Shown here: piece after piece, positions 44,752 to 53,607 of the stretch
How the letters are laid out: the number at the start of each line of letters is the position of its first letter
Numbering within the stretch: position 1 is the stretch's first letter
Source: Elusimicrobiota bacterium
Lineage (GTDB): Bacteria; Elusimicrobiota; Elusimicrobia; FEN-1173
Length of the DNA stretch: 64,000 nt
Assembly: GCA_016714745.1 (NCBI GenBank)
Contig: JADKCG010000010.1
Coordinates: 1-64,000, forward strand
Direction of reading: 5' to 3'
Notes under the pieces: generated by a model
Seen by the model: only the letters and a program-made list of their open reading frames with translations
Database searches by the model: none
What the model was told of the DNA's origin: nothing
Program-made: the position numbers and the translations under genes

Positions 44752-46545
44752 TCAACGCCGGGCTTCCAGGGCCGACCATTGTTTAAAAAGATCTTCTGTC
44801 TGGCGGTCAATGTCGTCTAGAATTTCTTGTCGTCTGGCCAACTCGTGTGCATCGGTTGAGACGGACGGATCTTCCAACGCTAAGCGCGCTTCTTTTTGTC
44901 GTTGTTCGGCGTCGGTGAGCTTGTTTTCCAATTTCTTTAATTCTTTCAATTCTTTCGCAGAGAGACCCATTTTCAATACAGGGGCGGGAGCGGGTGTCGG
45001 GCGAGCGATGGGGGCTATTTCCTCGTTTCCCCGCAGATCTTCCCATTGGGCGAGGTCCGCAAAAAACTTGGCATGACCCATGCCGTCGAGCGCCAAAATT
45101 CTCTGGCTCACACGATCCAGCAGATACCGGTCATGGGTCACCAACACCAACGCGCCAGAGAAATCCAACAAGTTATCCTCCAGCACTTCCAGGGAATGGA
45201 TATCGAGATCGTTGGTGGGCTCGTCTAATAAAAGAATGTCCGCTGGTTTCAACATGAGACGGGCGATCAAAACGCGGGCCTGCTCGCCCCCAGATAAACG
45301 ACCTAAGGGCACATCCAACTGTTCCTTCCCGAACAGAAATCGGTCGGCCCATCCGGCCACATGGATGGGATTCCCTCTATAATAGACATGTTCGCCGATT
45401 TCACAGAGGGCTTTACGCAAGGGAAGTTTTAGGTCCAGTTGTTCCCGGTGCTGGTCGAAGGTCACCACTTTCAACCCATCGGCCCGCCGAACTTGACCGC
45501 TATCGGGATCCAAGGACCCAGCCAAAATTTTAAGGAGAGTGCTTTTCCCACTACCGTTGCCGCCCAATAACCCCACCTTATCGCCCGGGCTCAAGAAAAG
45601 GTCCAGCGGACCAAAAAGTTTCCGCCCACCCAAACTCTTTTCCACTTGGACAAATTCCGCGAGCCGTTTGGTTTTCCGTTCACTGCTGGAGAAGTCTATG
45701 TTAGCGGAACGCGTCTGGGCATTGCGAAATTTCATTTCGCCCAATTCTTCAATCAGTTCCCCGGCCCGGTCGATCCGCGCCTTCTGTTTTGTGGTTCGCG
45801 CCTTGGGCCCCCGCCGAAGCCAGGCGACCTCCCGCCGCACAATGTTCCGGGCAGACTCTTCCTGGGCCATTTGTGCGCTGAAGAGCGCTTCTCTGTTTTC
45901 GATAAAGTCGCTGTAACTGCCGACACTGCTGAAATGCCCATCGGCATACCGCTTGTTCAGCTCAATCACCCGATTGCAAACGGATTCCAGAAACCGTCGA
46001 TCGTGGGTGATCACCAAAAACGAAAACCTCAGATTGGCCATGAGCTGTTCCAACCAAAGCACACCTTCTAAATCCAAATGATTGGTGGGTTCGTCCAAAA
46101 GAAGCAGATCTGGTTCATCCAATATCTGGGCCAATATGGCCAATCGTTTCCGCCACCCGCCAGACAATTTGTCGACCACGGCATCCGCCGCCAACCCAAT
46201 GGTTTCTAACCCTTCTTCCACCCGCATATCAATTTCATAATCCTCAAGCCCCACGCCTTGCAACACTTGAGTCAGAACCTGCTGAACTGTCACGCCGTCG
46301 CCCAACACCTCAAACCGGTCTTGTTGCGCCACATAATGAATTTTCAACCCCCGCCGAAACGCCACTTCCCCCCCATCCGGCGTCTCAAGCCCAGCCAATA
46401 TTTTTAAAAGGGTCGATTTCCCCGCCCCATTGGGCCCAATCAACCCCGCCCGTTCCCCCTCAAAAAGGCCAAAGGACAGCCCCTCAAAAAGAGGCCGCGC
46501 GCCAAACGTTTTAGAAAGTTCTCGACAACTTAAAAGAATAGCCAT
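44752..46545 (-). CDS. uup: ABC-F ATPase, Uup type
   Basis: 597 residues with two ABC domains and no membrane part. Walker A GPNGAGKST and GGNGSGKST; signatures LSGGWRKRL and LSGGEQARV; LLLDEPTNHLDLEG and LLLDEPTNDLDIHS. The linker RREVAWLRRGPKARTTKQKARI and a C-terminal coiled coil (SAKELKELKKLENKLTDAEQ) point to Uup rather than EttA. ABC-F proteins act on the ribosomal E site or, for Uup, in ribosome assembly and replication-related roles. Its start lies 76 bp past a duplicated tRNA-Gly end. Confidence 0.93.
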   Translation of the reverse strand: MAILLSCRELSKTFGARPLFEGLSFGLFEGERAGLIGPNGAGKSTLLKILAGLETPDGGEVAFRRGLKIHYVAQQDRFEVLGDGVTVQQVLTQVLQGVGLEDYEIDMRVEEGLETIGLAADAVVDKLSGGWRKRLAILAQILDEPDLLLLDEPTNHLDLEGVLWLEQLMANLRFSFLVITHDRRFLESVCNRVIELNKRYADGHFSSVGSYSDFIENREALFSAQMAQEESARNIVRREVAWLRRGPKARTTKQKARIDRAGELIEELGEMKFRNAQTRSANIDFSSSERKTKRLAEFVQVEKSLGGRKLFGPLDLFLSPGDKVGLLGGNGSGKSTLLKILAGSLDPDSGQVRRADGLKVVTFDQHREQLDLKLPLRKALCEIGEHVYYRGNPIHVAGWADRFLFGKEQLDVPLGRLSGGEQARVLIARLMLKPADILLLDEPTNDLDIHSLEVLEDNLLDFSGALVLVTHDRYLLDRVSQRILALDGMGHAKFFADLAQWEDLRGNEEIAPIARPTPAPAPVLKMGLSAKELKELKKLENKLTDAEQRQKEARLALEDPSVSTDAHELARRQEILDDIDRQTEDLFKQWSALEARR

Positions 46546-46620
46546 AGGGGGACGTTCTCAACTAATAACGAACTTATCGTCGATCTTGGACAAATGAGGG
46601 TTTAGATTGTTTGAAGTTAA

Positions 46621-46648
46621 AATAAAATTGGAGCGGGTGAAGGGAATC
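46621..46648 (-). repeat. Duplicated 3' end of tRNA-Gly
   Basis: 28 bp identical to 46766-46793, which is the 3' end of tRNA-Gly plus its downstream flank. Within the 117 bp between the two lies an inverted copy of the T-arm sequence (GGGTGAAGGGAATC at 46735-46748, inverted) and a G+C-rich core. It looks like the scar of an integration event at the tRNA 3' end. Confidence 0.85.
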
Positions 46649-46773
46649 CCCTCTCCCCCGCCGCCTATCGGCGGCTCCTCCAAGGGCCGGCCGCCCTCGC
46701 TTTCTCTGCCCAAGGGCAGCGCTCGGGTCGGCTTCGATTCCCTTCACCCTTATCAGAGTGGAAGGAATAAAAT

Positions 46774-46847
46774 TGGAGCGGGTGAAGGGAATCGAACCCT
46801 CGTGTGCAGCTTGGAAGGCTGCCGTTCTACCATTGAACTACACCCGC
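46774..46847 (-). tRNA. tRNA-Gly (TCC)
   Basis: Acceptor GCGGGTG, D-arm TAGTTCAATGGTAGA, anticodon loop TTCCAAG (anticodon TCC), T-arm AGGGTTCGATTCCCT, discriminator U as usual for Gly, encoded CCA. Its 3' end is duplicated downstream. Confidence 0.94.
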
Positions 46848-46933
46848 TACGTTATTCCGCTAATCTTACGGGAGTCCTGCTTCATGAGGGACACCCGCGG
46901 AAGAAAGGATTCTAGCACGGTCCCAGACGTTAA

Positions 46934-47457
46934 TCAATGCGCCAGAAAAAATATTGAAAATAATTTGTCCATGGAATAAAGAATCACCGCCGCCATCCCA
47001 ATACAAAATACCCAAAACGAACGGAACGACTTAAAGAACGGTTTCCAGGCGTCATAGACCCGGTGGGTGACATTGACATTCCATTCGGGCCGGGTAAAAA
47101 GGCGGCATATCCCTTGAGCGCCTAGCGCGAAGAGCCAAGACGCCCACCAGGTTCCCGGGGCGGCGCCCAACCGATGGGCCGCGTAAAGGGCAATTCCGGC
47201 GCCTCCGAAATGAGTCAGAACCGACAGGGGCACAACTCTCTTGGTTCGTACCACTTCTGCCAACCAAAGGGGATCCCAAACAATAACCACGGAAGCGCCA
47301 TAAAAATCAGAAACGGGGAACCCCAAAAAAGCCCGGCGGACAAAAGAAGGTTCGACAGGTGGCACATCCAAAGCGCGTCGCCCCAACGTCCGGCCCGGTA
47401 GTGGCGGGAGGCAATACCAACAAAAAAAAGCAGAGGCAGAAGAGCCAATAATTTCAT
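46934..47457 (-). CDS. Predicted integral membrane protein (frameshifted)
   Basis: Two frames (47457-47215 and 47386-46934) make one protein of about 174 residues with five or six helices: MKLLALLPLLFFVGIASRHYR, CHLSNLLLSAGLFWGSPFLI, a joined segment and LTHFGGAGIALYAAHRLG. One G added to GGG (CCC at 47275-47277) gives LPWLLFGDPLWLAEVVRTKRV. Conserved-looking His residues in CHLSN and LTHFGG could be functional. No family recognised. It follows msrA by 15 nt in the norspermidine operon. Confidence 0.65.
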
Positions 47458-47472
47458 TGGCCCTTCAAAATA

Positions 47473-48063
47473 TTACTTCGGTTGGTCCCACGTTTTCTTT
47501 AAAAATCCGGCCCGCCCCGAACCAACACTGTAGTTTTTGTATCGAAACGGTTGCTTCTTAAAATAATCTTGGTGGTATTCCTCGGCCCGGTAAAACGTTG
47601 TCGCGGGCACAATTTCCGTCACGAGAGGGCTTTTAAATTTTCCCGAAGCGGCCAGTTTTTCCTTTGACGCCTGGGCAAGCTTCTTCTGCTCTTCGGAGTG
47701 ATAAAAAATAGCGGTCCGATATTGAGTCCCCTGGTCGGCAAATTGGGCGTCTTCTGTGGTCGGGTCGATGTTCCGCCAGAAGATCTCCAGCAGTTCTTGG
47801 TACGTGACCTGGCTCGGATCAAAGGTCAGCTGAATGGCCTCGGCATGACCCGTTTGGCCTGTGCAGACCTGTTCGTAGGTGGGGTTATTCACCGTGCCGC
47901 CAATGTAGCCCGCGGAAACGTCCAAAACACCCTTATGCCCTTCATAAGGAGGTTCCATACACCAAAAACAACCACCAGCGAAAGTGGCGAGCTGTTTGTT
48001 TGTGGAATTCATAGCGAGGGCTCCTGTAGCAAGAAAAATAAGAAAGAGAGGCGCCTTCCTCAT
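47473..48063 (-). CDS. msrA: Peptide methionine sulfoxide reductase A, exported
   Basis: 196 residues. The catalytic Cys is in FAGGCFWCMEPPYE, followed by VSAGYIGG, YEQVCTGQTGHAEAIQ and YHSEEQKK. The ATG at 48063 overlaps the stop of the dehydrogenase gene as ATGA and opens with a hydrophobic segment (MRKAPLFLIFLATGALA), so it is probably exported to repair envelope proteins. The longer frame starting at 48213 is unsupported. No MsrB domain is fused. Confidence 0.93.
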   Translation of the reverse strand: MRKAPLFLIFLATGALAMNSTNKQLATFAGGCFWCMEPPYEGHKGVLDVSAGYIGGTVNNPTYEQVCTGQTGHAEAIQLTFDPSQVTYQELLEIFWRNIDPTTEDAQFADQGTQYRTAIFYHSEEQKKLAQASKEKLAASGKFKSPLVTEIVPATTFYRAEEYHQDYFKKQPFRYKNYSVGSGRAGFLKKTWDQPK

Positions 48064-49325
48064 TTCAACGTTTTCTTCCGTCCGCTCTTTTTCTCTGGTT
48101 CCACTCCCGGCGTACGGTCTTCCATTTCTGTGGGAAGACCCATCTTGTCCAAAAGCGCGATAAACGGATCCGGATTGAGTTCTTCCACGTTCACCATGGT
48201 TTTTGGATTCCAAACTCCCTTCGCGACGAGGATCGCGGCGGCCGCGGGGGGCACCCCCGCGGTGTAGGAAATGGCCTGGGACTCAACCTCTTTGTAGCAG
48301 GCCGCGTGGTCGCAGGTGTTGTAGATAAACAGTTCCTTGTGTTTTCCCCCCTTCTCCCCTTTGACAAGGTTTCCAATGCAGGTAAACCCCGTATAGCCGG
48401 GGGCCAACGACGCCGGGTCAGGGAGGACCGCTTTGAGAACTTTAAGCGGCACGACTTCAATCCCTTCCGCAGTTTTGACGGGTATTTCAGAAAGCATGCC
48501 GATGTTTTTTAAGACGTTAAACACATTGAGGTAATGGTCTCCAAACCCCATCCAGAACCGAATGGAGTTGGCGTCAATGTTTTTGGAGAGCGAATGAAGC
48601 TCATCGTGGCCAGTCAAATAGATCGGCCGTTCCCCCACAACGGGAAACTTGTACATCCACTTTTCCGTGTGGACGTTTGAGGCGACCCATTTGCGGTCAA
48701 TCCACGACCAAACTTTTTTGAACTCGCGGAAATTGATTTCCGGATCGAAGTTGGTGGCGAAATATTTCCCATGACTCCCGGCATTTACGTCCAAAATATC
48801 AATGGTGTCGATGGTGTCAAAATGATGTTTAACGGCCAAGGCGCACCACGCGTTCACAACGCCCGGGTCGAACCCAATGCCCAAAATGGCGTTCACGCCT
48901 TTTTTCTTGCATCGGTCCCGTCGTTTCCATTCGTAGTTGGCATACCAGGGCGGATCCTCACAGACTTTGGCGGGATCTTCGTGAATCGCCGTGTCCATGT
49001 AGGTCACCCCGGCTTTGATGCAGGCTTCCAAGACCGACATGTTGATGTAGGCTTGGCCCAAGTTAATGACGATCTCGGATTTGGTGTCTTCGATGAGGTT
49101 CGTCGTGGCGGTTACGTTCATGGCGTCGATCTGGCGAGAATAAATCCGTTTGGAAGAATCTTTGATGCTTTTTTTGCGGTGAATGCTCTCAATAATTTGG
49201 TCGCACTTCTCCACCCGACGGGAAGCAATGCAAATGTCCCCCAAAATGTCGTTGTGTTGGGCGCACTTGTGGGCCGCCACATGCGCCACCGCTCCAGCAC
49301 CAATGATCAAAACGTTCTTTTTCAC
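48060..49325 (-). CDS. Carboxynorspermidine/carboxyspermidine dehydrogenase
   Basis: About 421 residues of the saccharopine-dehydrogenase-like family. NVLIIGAGAVAHVAAHKCAQ is the nucleotide fold, and INLGQAYINMSVLEACIKAGVTY and GFDPGVVNAWCALA are family blocks. It condenses aspartate semialdehyde with a diamine to carboxynorspermidine or carboxyspermidine; the decarboxylase NspC, encoded just upstream, finishes the polyamine. I prefer the GTG at 49325, which has GGAGGA 6 nt upstream, over the frame start at 49370. Overlaps msrA by 4 nt. Confidence 0.9.
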   Translation of the reverse strand: MKKNVLIIGAGAVAHVAAHKCAQHNDILGDICIASRRVEKCDQIIESIHRKKSIKDSSKRIYSRQIDAMNVTATTNLIEDTKSEIVINLGQAYINMSVLEACIKAGVTYMDTAIHEDPAKVCEDPPWYANYEWKRRDRCKKKGVNAILGIGFDPGVVNAWCALAVKHHFDTIDTIDILDVNAGSHGKYFATNFDPEINFREFKKVWSWIDRKWVASNVHTEKWMYKFPVVGERPIYLTGHDELHSLSKNIDANSIRFWMGFGDHYLNVFNVLKNIGMLSEIPVKTAEGIEVVPLKVLKAVLPDPASLAPGYTGFTCIGNLVKGEKGGKHKELFIYNTCDHAACYKEVESQAISYTAGVPPAAAAILVAKGVWNPKTMVNVEELNPDPFIALLDKMGLPTEMEDRTPGVEPEKKSGRKKTLK

Positions 49326-49370
49326 AATGTTCCTCCGCTCAACCAGAAATACGCCCGATGAATCGGGCAA

Positions 49371-50533
49371 CTACGAAAGACTTGCGACGTAATCGTCGTA
49401 AGTAAACTGTTTCACCACATCCACGCGCCCGTCCAGCCGTCGGACGACGATGCTGGGCATGGCCACCCCGTTAAACCAGTTTTTCTTAACCATGGTGTAT
49501 CCCGCGGCATCCGCAAACGCAACCAAATCCCCCACCTTCAACTTTTTGGGAAACGCGTATGTCCCAAACACATCCCCCGCGAGACACGTTCGTCCGGCCA
49601 CCATGTACGTGTGCGGTCCCGTCGGCGGAGGTTCCATTTTAGCATCCGTGTGATAAATCAACAAATCCAACATGTGGGTTTCCACGGCGGCGTCCACAAT
49701 GGCCACGTCCATGCCGTTGTTCACGATGTCCAACACTTGCGTCACCAAAACCCAGATTGAGTGATGGCTGTCTCCCCCGGTTCTAAATAGACCTGAACGT
49801 CAAAGCGCTGAGCAAATGCCTTCAGTTTTGCGGCAAACGTTTCCAATGGATACCCATCATTTGTGAAATAGATCCCACCGCCCAAACTAACCCATTCCAG
49901 TTTTTCCAAGAGAGGCGCGAATTTGTCAGCAATGTGATCGACGATCCGCGAAAAGCTGGCCAGGTCGTCGTTCTCGCAGTTGCAATGAAACATGGCCCCG
50001 GAAAGCGACGAGGCAATTGGAAGAATGGCCTCCAACCGCGACTCCCCCAGCCGCGAATGCGGCCGCGTCGGGTTCGCCAAATCAAAATGAGAGTGACTTA
50101 CCCCGGGTTCACACGAAGCCCAACGGGTAATCCTTTCACGTCCGGCAAAAACCGATTTAATTGCGACAAAGAATTGAATATGACTTTCGTGGCCAGGGGC
50201 CGCACGGCCAAAATTTCATTCTCAGACCAGGCGACGCTGTAGGCGTGAACTTCTTTGCCAAACTTTTCCGCCCCCAGCCGCGCCTCAAAGAGCGAGCTGG
50301 AAGTGGTTCCGTCCAAATATTTCCGCATCAGGTCAAAGACGGCCCAGGTGGAAAAACATTTGAGCGCCAACACCGCTTTCGCGCCAGACAGTTCCCGCAC
50401 CCGTTTAATTTTATCCAAATTCCGAAGAAGCCGTGATTCATCGATAAGACCCTTTTGACGACCCCCGAAAGATGGCAATCGGATCCTTCTGTCCGCGTTT
50501 TATGACCGCAGATTCCATGAGTGTTTTAACCAT
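49371..50533 (-). CDS. nspC: Carboxynorspermidine decarboxylase NspC (three frameshifts)
   Basis: PLP enzyme of the alanine-racemase fold that releases norspermidine or spermidine, split here into three frames. ALKCFSTWAVFDLMRKYLDG holds the PLP Lys; CENDDLASFSRIVDHIA, EWVSLGGGIYFT and EPGETAI follow; AGRTCLAGDVFGTY has the catalytic Cys. One G added at 50101-50104 (GVSHSHFDLANP) and one at 49751-49753 (QSGVLVTQVLD) join the pieces. A third break near the N-terminus is likely: the ATG at 50533 has GGAGG 7 nt upstream but is in another frame. The sum gives 387 residues, normal for NspC. Confidence 0.88.
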
Positions 50534-50564
50534 ATCAAAACCTCCGTATTGCATGTGATATTGA

Positions 50565-50573
50565 ATTATAGCA
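50565..50573 (-). promoter_or_regulatory. Extended -10 promoter of the nspC operon
   Basis: TGCTATAAT on the minus strand, an extended -10 element, about 32 bp upstream of the ATG at 50533. No good -35 is visible, as is usual for this class. It lies between nspC and the divergent antiporter gene. Confidence 0.5.
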
Positions 50574-50605
50574 TGTCCACTCTGCCCAATTGCTAAAATG
50601 GACGA

Positions 50606-52060
50606 ATGAACTTCGATGCCTTGTTGGCTGGAGCGGCGCTCTTGGTGACGCTCAGCGTGGTGCTCAGCAAAACGGTGGACCGGTTGGGAATCCCGGTCTT
50701 GGTGGTCTTTTTGGCCATCGGCATGTTGGCTGGGGTGGACGGGCCGGGCGGTTTTGCCTTTGATAATGCGGCCCTCGCTAAAACGGTGGGGGTGGCGGCT
50801 CTGGCGTGCATTTTATTCGCCGGCGGGCTGGACACCGACTGGGCCTCCACGCGCACGATCCTGTGGGAAGGTTTTTCGTTGGCGACCGTGGGGGTTTTAT
50901 TGACCGCGGCGGTAATGGCCGTCGGCGCTGTGTGGGCATTGAATTTTTCCTGGAGCGAGGGATTTTTGCTCGGCGCCGTGGTGTCGTCCACGGACGCGGC
51001 GGGTGTTTTCGCTATTCTTCGGTCCCAACGCACCAGCCTAAAAAATCGACTTCGACCTCTTTTGGAATTTGAATCGGGCTCCAATGATCCCATGGCGGTG
51101 TTTTTGACCGTCCTTATGGTGAGCCTGCTCCAAGGCAAAGGCGGGGGCTGGGCGGAATGGATTTTAAACTTTGCCCAACAGATGTCGATTGGATTGGTGT
51201 GTGGGGTGGGGTTCGCCCACGCGGCGCTCTTTCTTCTGAACCGACTCAAGCTGGACTTCGAAGGTCTCTACCCCGTGCTGAACTTGGCGTTGGTCCTTTT
51301 GAGCTATGGCCTCTGCGCGTCGTTGGGCGGCAACGGCTTTTTGGCGGCCTACGTGATGGGGTTGACGATGGCGCGATATCCGTTCAGCCATCGTCGAACC
51401 ATTCAACGGTTTCAGGACGGTGTGGCGTGGCTCATGCAAATCGCCATGTTCTTAACCTTGGGCCTCTTGGTCTATCCCAGCCAGTTGATCCCCGTGGCGG
51501 GGCCCGGACTTTTCCTGGCAGGATTTTTGATTTTCGTGGCCCGGCCGATGGCCGTTTTTATCGCGTTGGCCCCATCCCGGATGAGTTTAAGGGAACGCCT
51601 GATGGTCGCTTGGGTGGGCCTGCGCGGCGCGGCGCCGATTGTGCTGGCGCTCTTTCCCCTCTTGGGGGGAGTGCCCAACGCCCAAATGCTCTTTCACCTG
51701 GTCTTCTTTATTGTGTTGGCCTCTGTTCTACTTCAAGGGACGTCCATCCCTTGGATGGCCAGGCGGCTGAAGGTGGACGAACCCCTGGCCCCCAAACGCC
51801 GCTACCCCTTGGAGTTTGACCCCATGGACGGCGCCGACGCTGACCTGCTGGATTTTTTTGTTCCCTACGGAGAAGGCGTGGCCGGAAAAACCCTGGTGGC
51901 CCTCAAAATGCCGAAGGATAGTTTGGTGGTATTGATCAACCGCAACGAACGGTTTTTCATCCCCACCGGCGACACCGTCTTGGAAGAAGGCGACGTCCTC
52001 CAAGTGCTGGCCAACGCCAACAACCTCCCCGCTGTACGTAAAATCCTCAGCGGAAAATAA
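50606..52060 (+). CDS. nhaP2: K+/H+ or Na+/H+ antiporter, NhaP2/CvrA type
   Basis: 484 residues: about 12-13 membrane helices of the CPA1 family, then a cytosolic RCK/TrkA-C domain (about 400-484, with VPYGEGVAGKTLVALKMPKD). FESGSNDPMAVFLTVLM carries the ion-binding Asn-Asp pair, SSTDAAGVFAILRS the unwound-helix motif, and AWVGLRGAAPIVLALFPLL is diagnostic. Exports cations in exchange for protons, controlled through the C-terminal domain. Single gene, divergent from nspC. Fused TrkA-C favours a K+ transporter. Confidence 0.92.
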   Translation: MNFDALLAGAALLVTLSVVLSKTVDRLGIPVLVVFLAIGMLAGVDGPGGFAFDNAALAKTVGVAALACILFAGGLDTDWASTRTILWEGFSLATVGVLLTAAVMAVGAVWALNFSWSEGFLLGAVVSSTDAAGVFAILRSQRTSLKNRLRPLLEFESGSNDPMAVFLTVLMVSLLQGKGGGWAEWILNFAQQMSIGLVCGVGFAHAALFLLNRLKLDFEGLYPVLNLALVLLSYGLCASLGGNGFLAAYVMGLTMARYPFSHRRTIQRFQDGVAWLMQIAMFLTLGLLVYPSQLIPVAGPGLFLAGFLIFVARPMAVFIALAPSRMSLRERLMVAWVGLRGAAPIVLALFPLLGGVPNAQMLFHLVFFIVLASVLLQGTSIPWMARRLKVDEPLAPKRRYPLEFDPMDGADADLLDFFVPYGEGVAGKTLVALKMPKDSLVVLINRNERFFIPTGDTVLEEGDVLQVLANANNLPAVRKILSGK

Positions 52061-52204
52061 TTCTTTTTATTTGTTCGCTTGCTCCAGCAGAAAGTCGTTC
52101 GGAAAAGTCTGATACCCAACGTGACATCTTTTCGCCCTTTGTTTCGCCCAGCCAAGAACCAATCCCGTGAGGACGAGGCCCGGTGCGGGCTTTTTACTAA
52201 CTTG

Positions 52205-52304
52205 GAAATTTCAGACGACCGAACATTTCCGCCTAGGAGGGCTAAAAAATCTGTTCCAGACACTGTCGACGGTAGCCCCGTGCCAACCGGGGAATCCCGG
52301 CTAA
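52205..52304 (-). repeat. Dispersed ~100-bp element, copy 2
   Basis: Near-identical to 18202-18303, with the same hairpin CCGGGGAATCCCGG and GTCGACGGTAGCCC. Again at the 3' end of a minus-strand gene: it overlaps the stop codon of the DUF2442 gene. The flank 52061-52204 shows no gene. Confidence 0.8.
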
Positions 52305-52567
52305 GCGCTTTTCTTAAGGAGAGTCACGTCCCCAATGCCCAGGAGGAGACCTGGAACGCTGATGTCCTCGTCCAATTCGTCCCAATGGATTCCGACACCC
52401 CCCCCACTGAGTTCAAATTTGTTCCTCTGGACAGGAGTGGCTTTCAGAAGTCGTGGGAAATAGGCGAGAGGGGTGGAAACCTGGCGGCCATCCCGCAGGG
52501 CGACCCACAAATTGGCGTCATCAAACCAAACTCGCGACGCGGCGAAATCACTGGGCAAAGTATTCAT
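52301..52567 (-). CDS. DUF2442 protein
   Basis: 88 residues: VWFDDANLWVALRDGRQVST, then LAYFPRLLKATPVQRNKFEL and GIHWDELDEDISVPGLLLG, the complete DUF2442 pattern. It overlaps the DUF4160 gene by 20 nt. The two families are commonly adjacent and the pair is suspected to be a toxin-antitoxin-like module; which is which is not established. A dispersed repeat begins at its stop codon. Confidence 0.9.
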   Translation of the reverse strand: MNTLPSDFAASRVWFDDANLWVALRDGRQVSTPLAYFPRLLKATPVQRNKFELSGGGVGIHWDELDEDISVPGLLLGIGDVTLLKKSA

Positions 52568-52793
52568 TCCATGACCTCCGAATCAACGTTGAGTTCTCTT
52601 CAATAACTCCTTCCAGTTCCCGTAGTTCTCTTCCTGACATGTCAAAACTTGAGGCCAAGGAAATCATTGGTTCAACCCAAAATTTGGCGAGGTGCTCCCC
52701 TTTTTTGACGTGAATATGGCAAGGCTCACGGGGAATGCCCTCATTTGAAAAGAAGAAAAATCTATATCCATTCCATTCAAAGATTTTCGGCAC
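52548..52793 (-). CDS. DUF4160 protein
   Basis: About 81 residues from GTG 52793: PKIFEWNGYRFFFFSNEG, CHIHVKKGEHLAKFWVEP and a C-terminal helix with RSWNEYFAQ, the full DUF4160 pattern with its conserved HIHV. The predicted -10 TATAAT ends only 7 nt before this GTG, so the longer frame (from 52811) lies upstream of the likely transcript start and is rejected. The mRNA may be leaderless. First gene of the pair with DUF2442. Confidence 0.87.
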   Translation of the reverse strand: MPKIFEWNGYRFFFFSNEGIPREPCHIHVKKGEHLAKFWVEPMISLASSFDMSGRELRELEGVIEENSTLIRRSWNEYFAQ

Positions 52794-52799
52794 CCCTAC

Positions 52800-52825
52800 A
52801 TTATACACCATTCACCATAGGTGAA
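52800..52825 (-). promoter_or_regulatory. Promoter and operator-like palindrome of the DUF4160/DUF2442 pair
   Basis: TATAAT on the minus strand (52800-52805), with the perfect palindrome TTCACC-ATA-GGTGAA (52811-52825) in the spacer between -10 and -35. This is the usual place for autorepression by a toxin-antitoxin-like complex. A weak TCTTCA serves as -35. Confidence 0.55.
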
Positions 52826-52869
52826 GAAAATACCAAAAAATTTCAGTTGGCCGACACAGGTGTCCAGGT

Positions 52870-53607
52870 TTATTCCCCGGACACCTGCGATGAGGAAGGA
52901 CGCACGTGTTCGACGGTGTTACCCGACACCCAACCCTTTAGTCCCTTGGTGGGGACGCCGATTTGAACCCAATCGTTGAGGCGGTCGAGGATGACCACCT
53001 GGTGGCCTTCGGGGGCCACGAACCCCACCTGTTCCTGGGCGCTGGGGCCGGTGCGGGCTTCGGCGCGGTCCACGATGACCACACCATAACGCACGGACAT
53101 TTGTCGTTGGGCCGCGAGGGCCGCTATCAGAAAAATGGCGAACAGAAGACCCAAAACCCACCGCCCCCACCAAATCCATTCGGTTTCTCGATAAAGTCCG
53201 AGGGCCAGCAATAGGAAAAACAAGAGGTTGGCCGCGCTCACCGCGATCCACAACGCGCCGGAAAGACCTTGAAATTCCACGGTGTCGGTTTCTGTTTCTC
53301 CCACCCGTTCGCGCACGACATCCCGATTATAACGGGCGTCGTCATCGCGTGGAGCGGATTCGAGCGCTCGTTCAAACCATAACCGAGCCAGGCCCATCTT
53401 TCCTAACCGATAGTATGTGTTCCCCAAATTGTAAGAAAGCGCCAATCCCCCGTTGCCTTCGGCGACGGCCCTTTCATAGTTCTCCTTGGCCGCGTTAAAA
53501 TCTCCCGTTTGGTAGGCCTTGTTTCCCTGTTCAAAGGCCTTTTGCCCCGCCCCAAAAACACTGGCCGAAAAGACGAACAAAGAAAAGAACAAAAACCGCC
53601 GTCTCAT
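52870..53607 (-). CDS. batE: BatE-like TPR/SH3 protein
   Basis: 245 residues: signal peptide, tetratricopeptide repeats (KAYQTGDFNAAKENYERAVA, YNLGNTYYRLGKMGLARLWF), two membrane helices (about 125-170) and a C-terminal SH3-like domain (RTGPSAQEQVGFVAPEGHQV...). This is the BatE arrangement. It overlaps batD by 4 nt and ends the Bat operon. It probably scaffolds the VWA proteins at the envelope. Confidence 0.82.
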   Translation of the reverse strand: MRRRFLFFSLFVFSASVFGAGQKAFEQGNKAYQTGDFNAAKENYERAVAEGNGGLALSYNLGNTYYRLGKMGLARLWFERALESAPRDDDARYNRDVVRERVGETETDTVEFQGLSGALWIAVSAANLLFFLLLALGLYRETEWIWWGRWVLGLLFAIFLIAALAAQRQMSVRYGVVIVDRAEARTGPSAQEQVGFVAPEGHQVVILDRLNDWVQIGVPTKGLKGWVSGNTVEHVRPSSSQVSGE

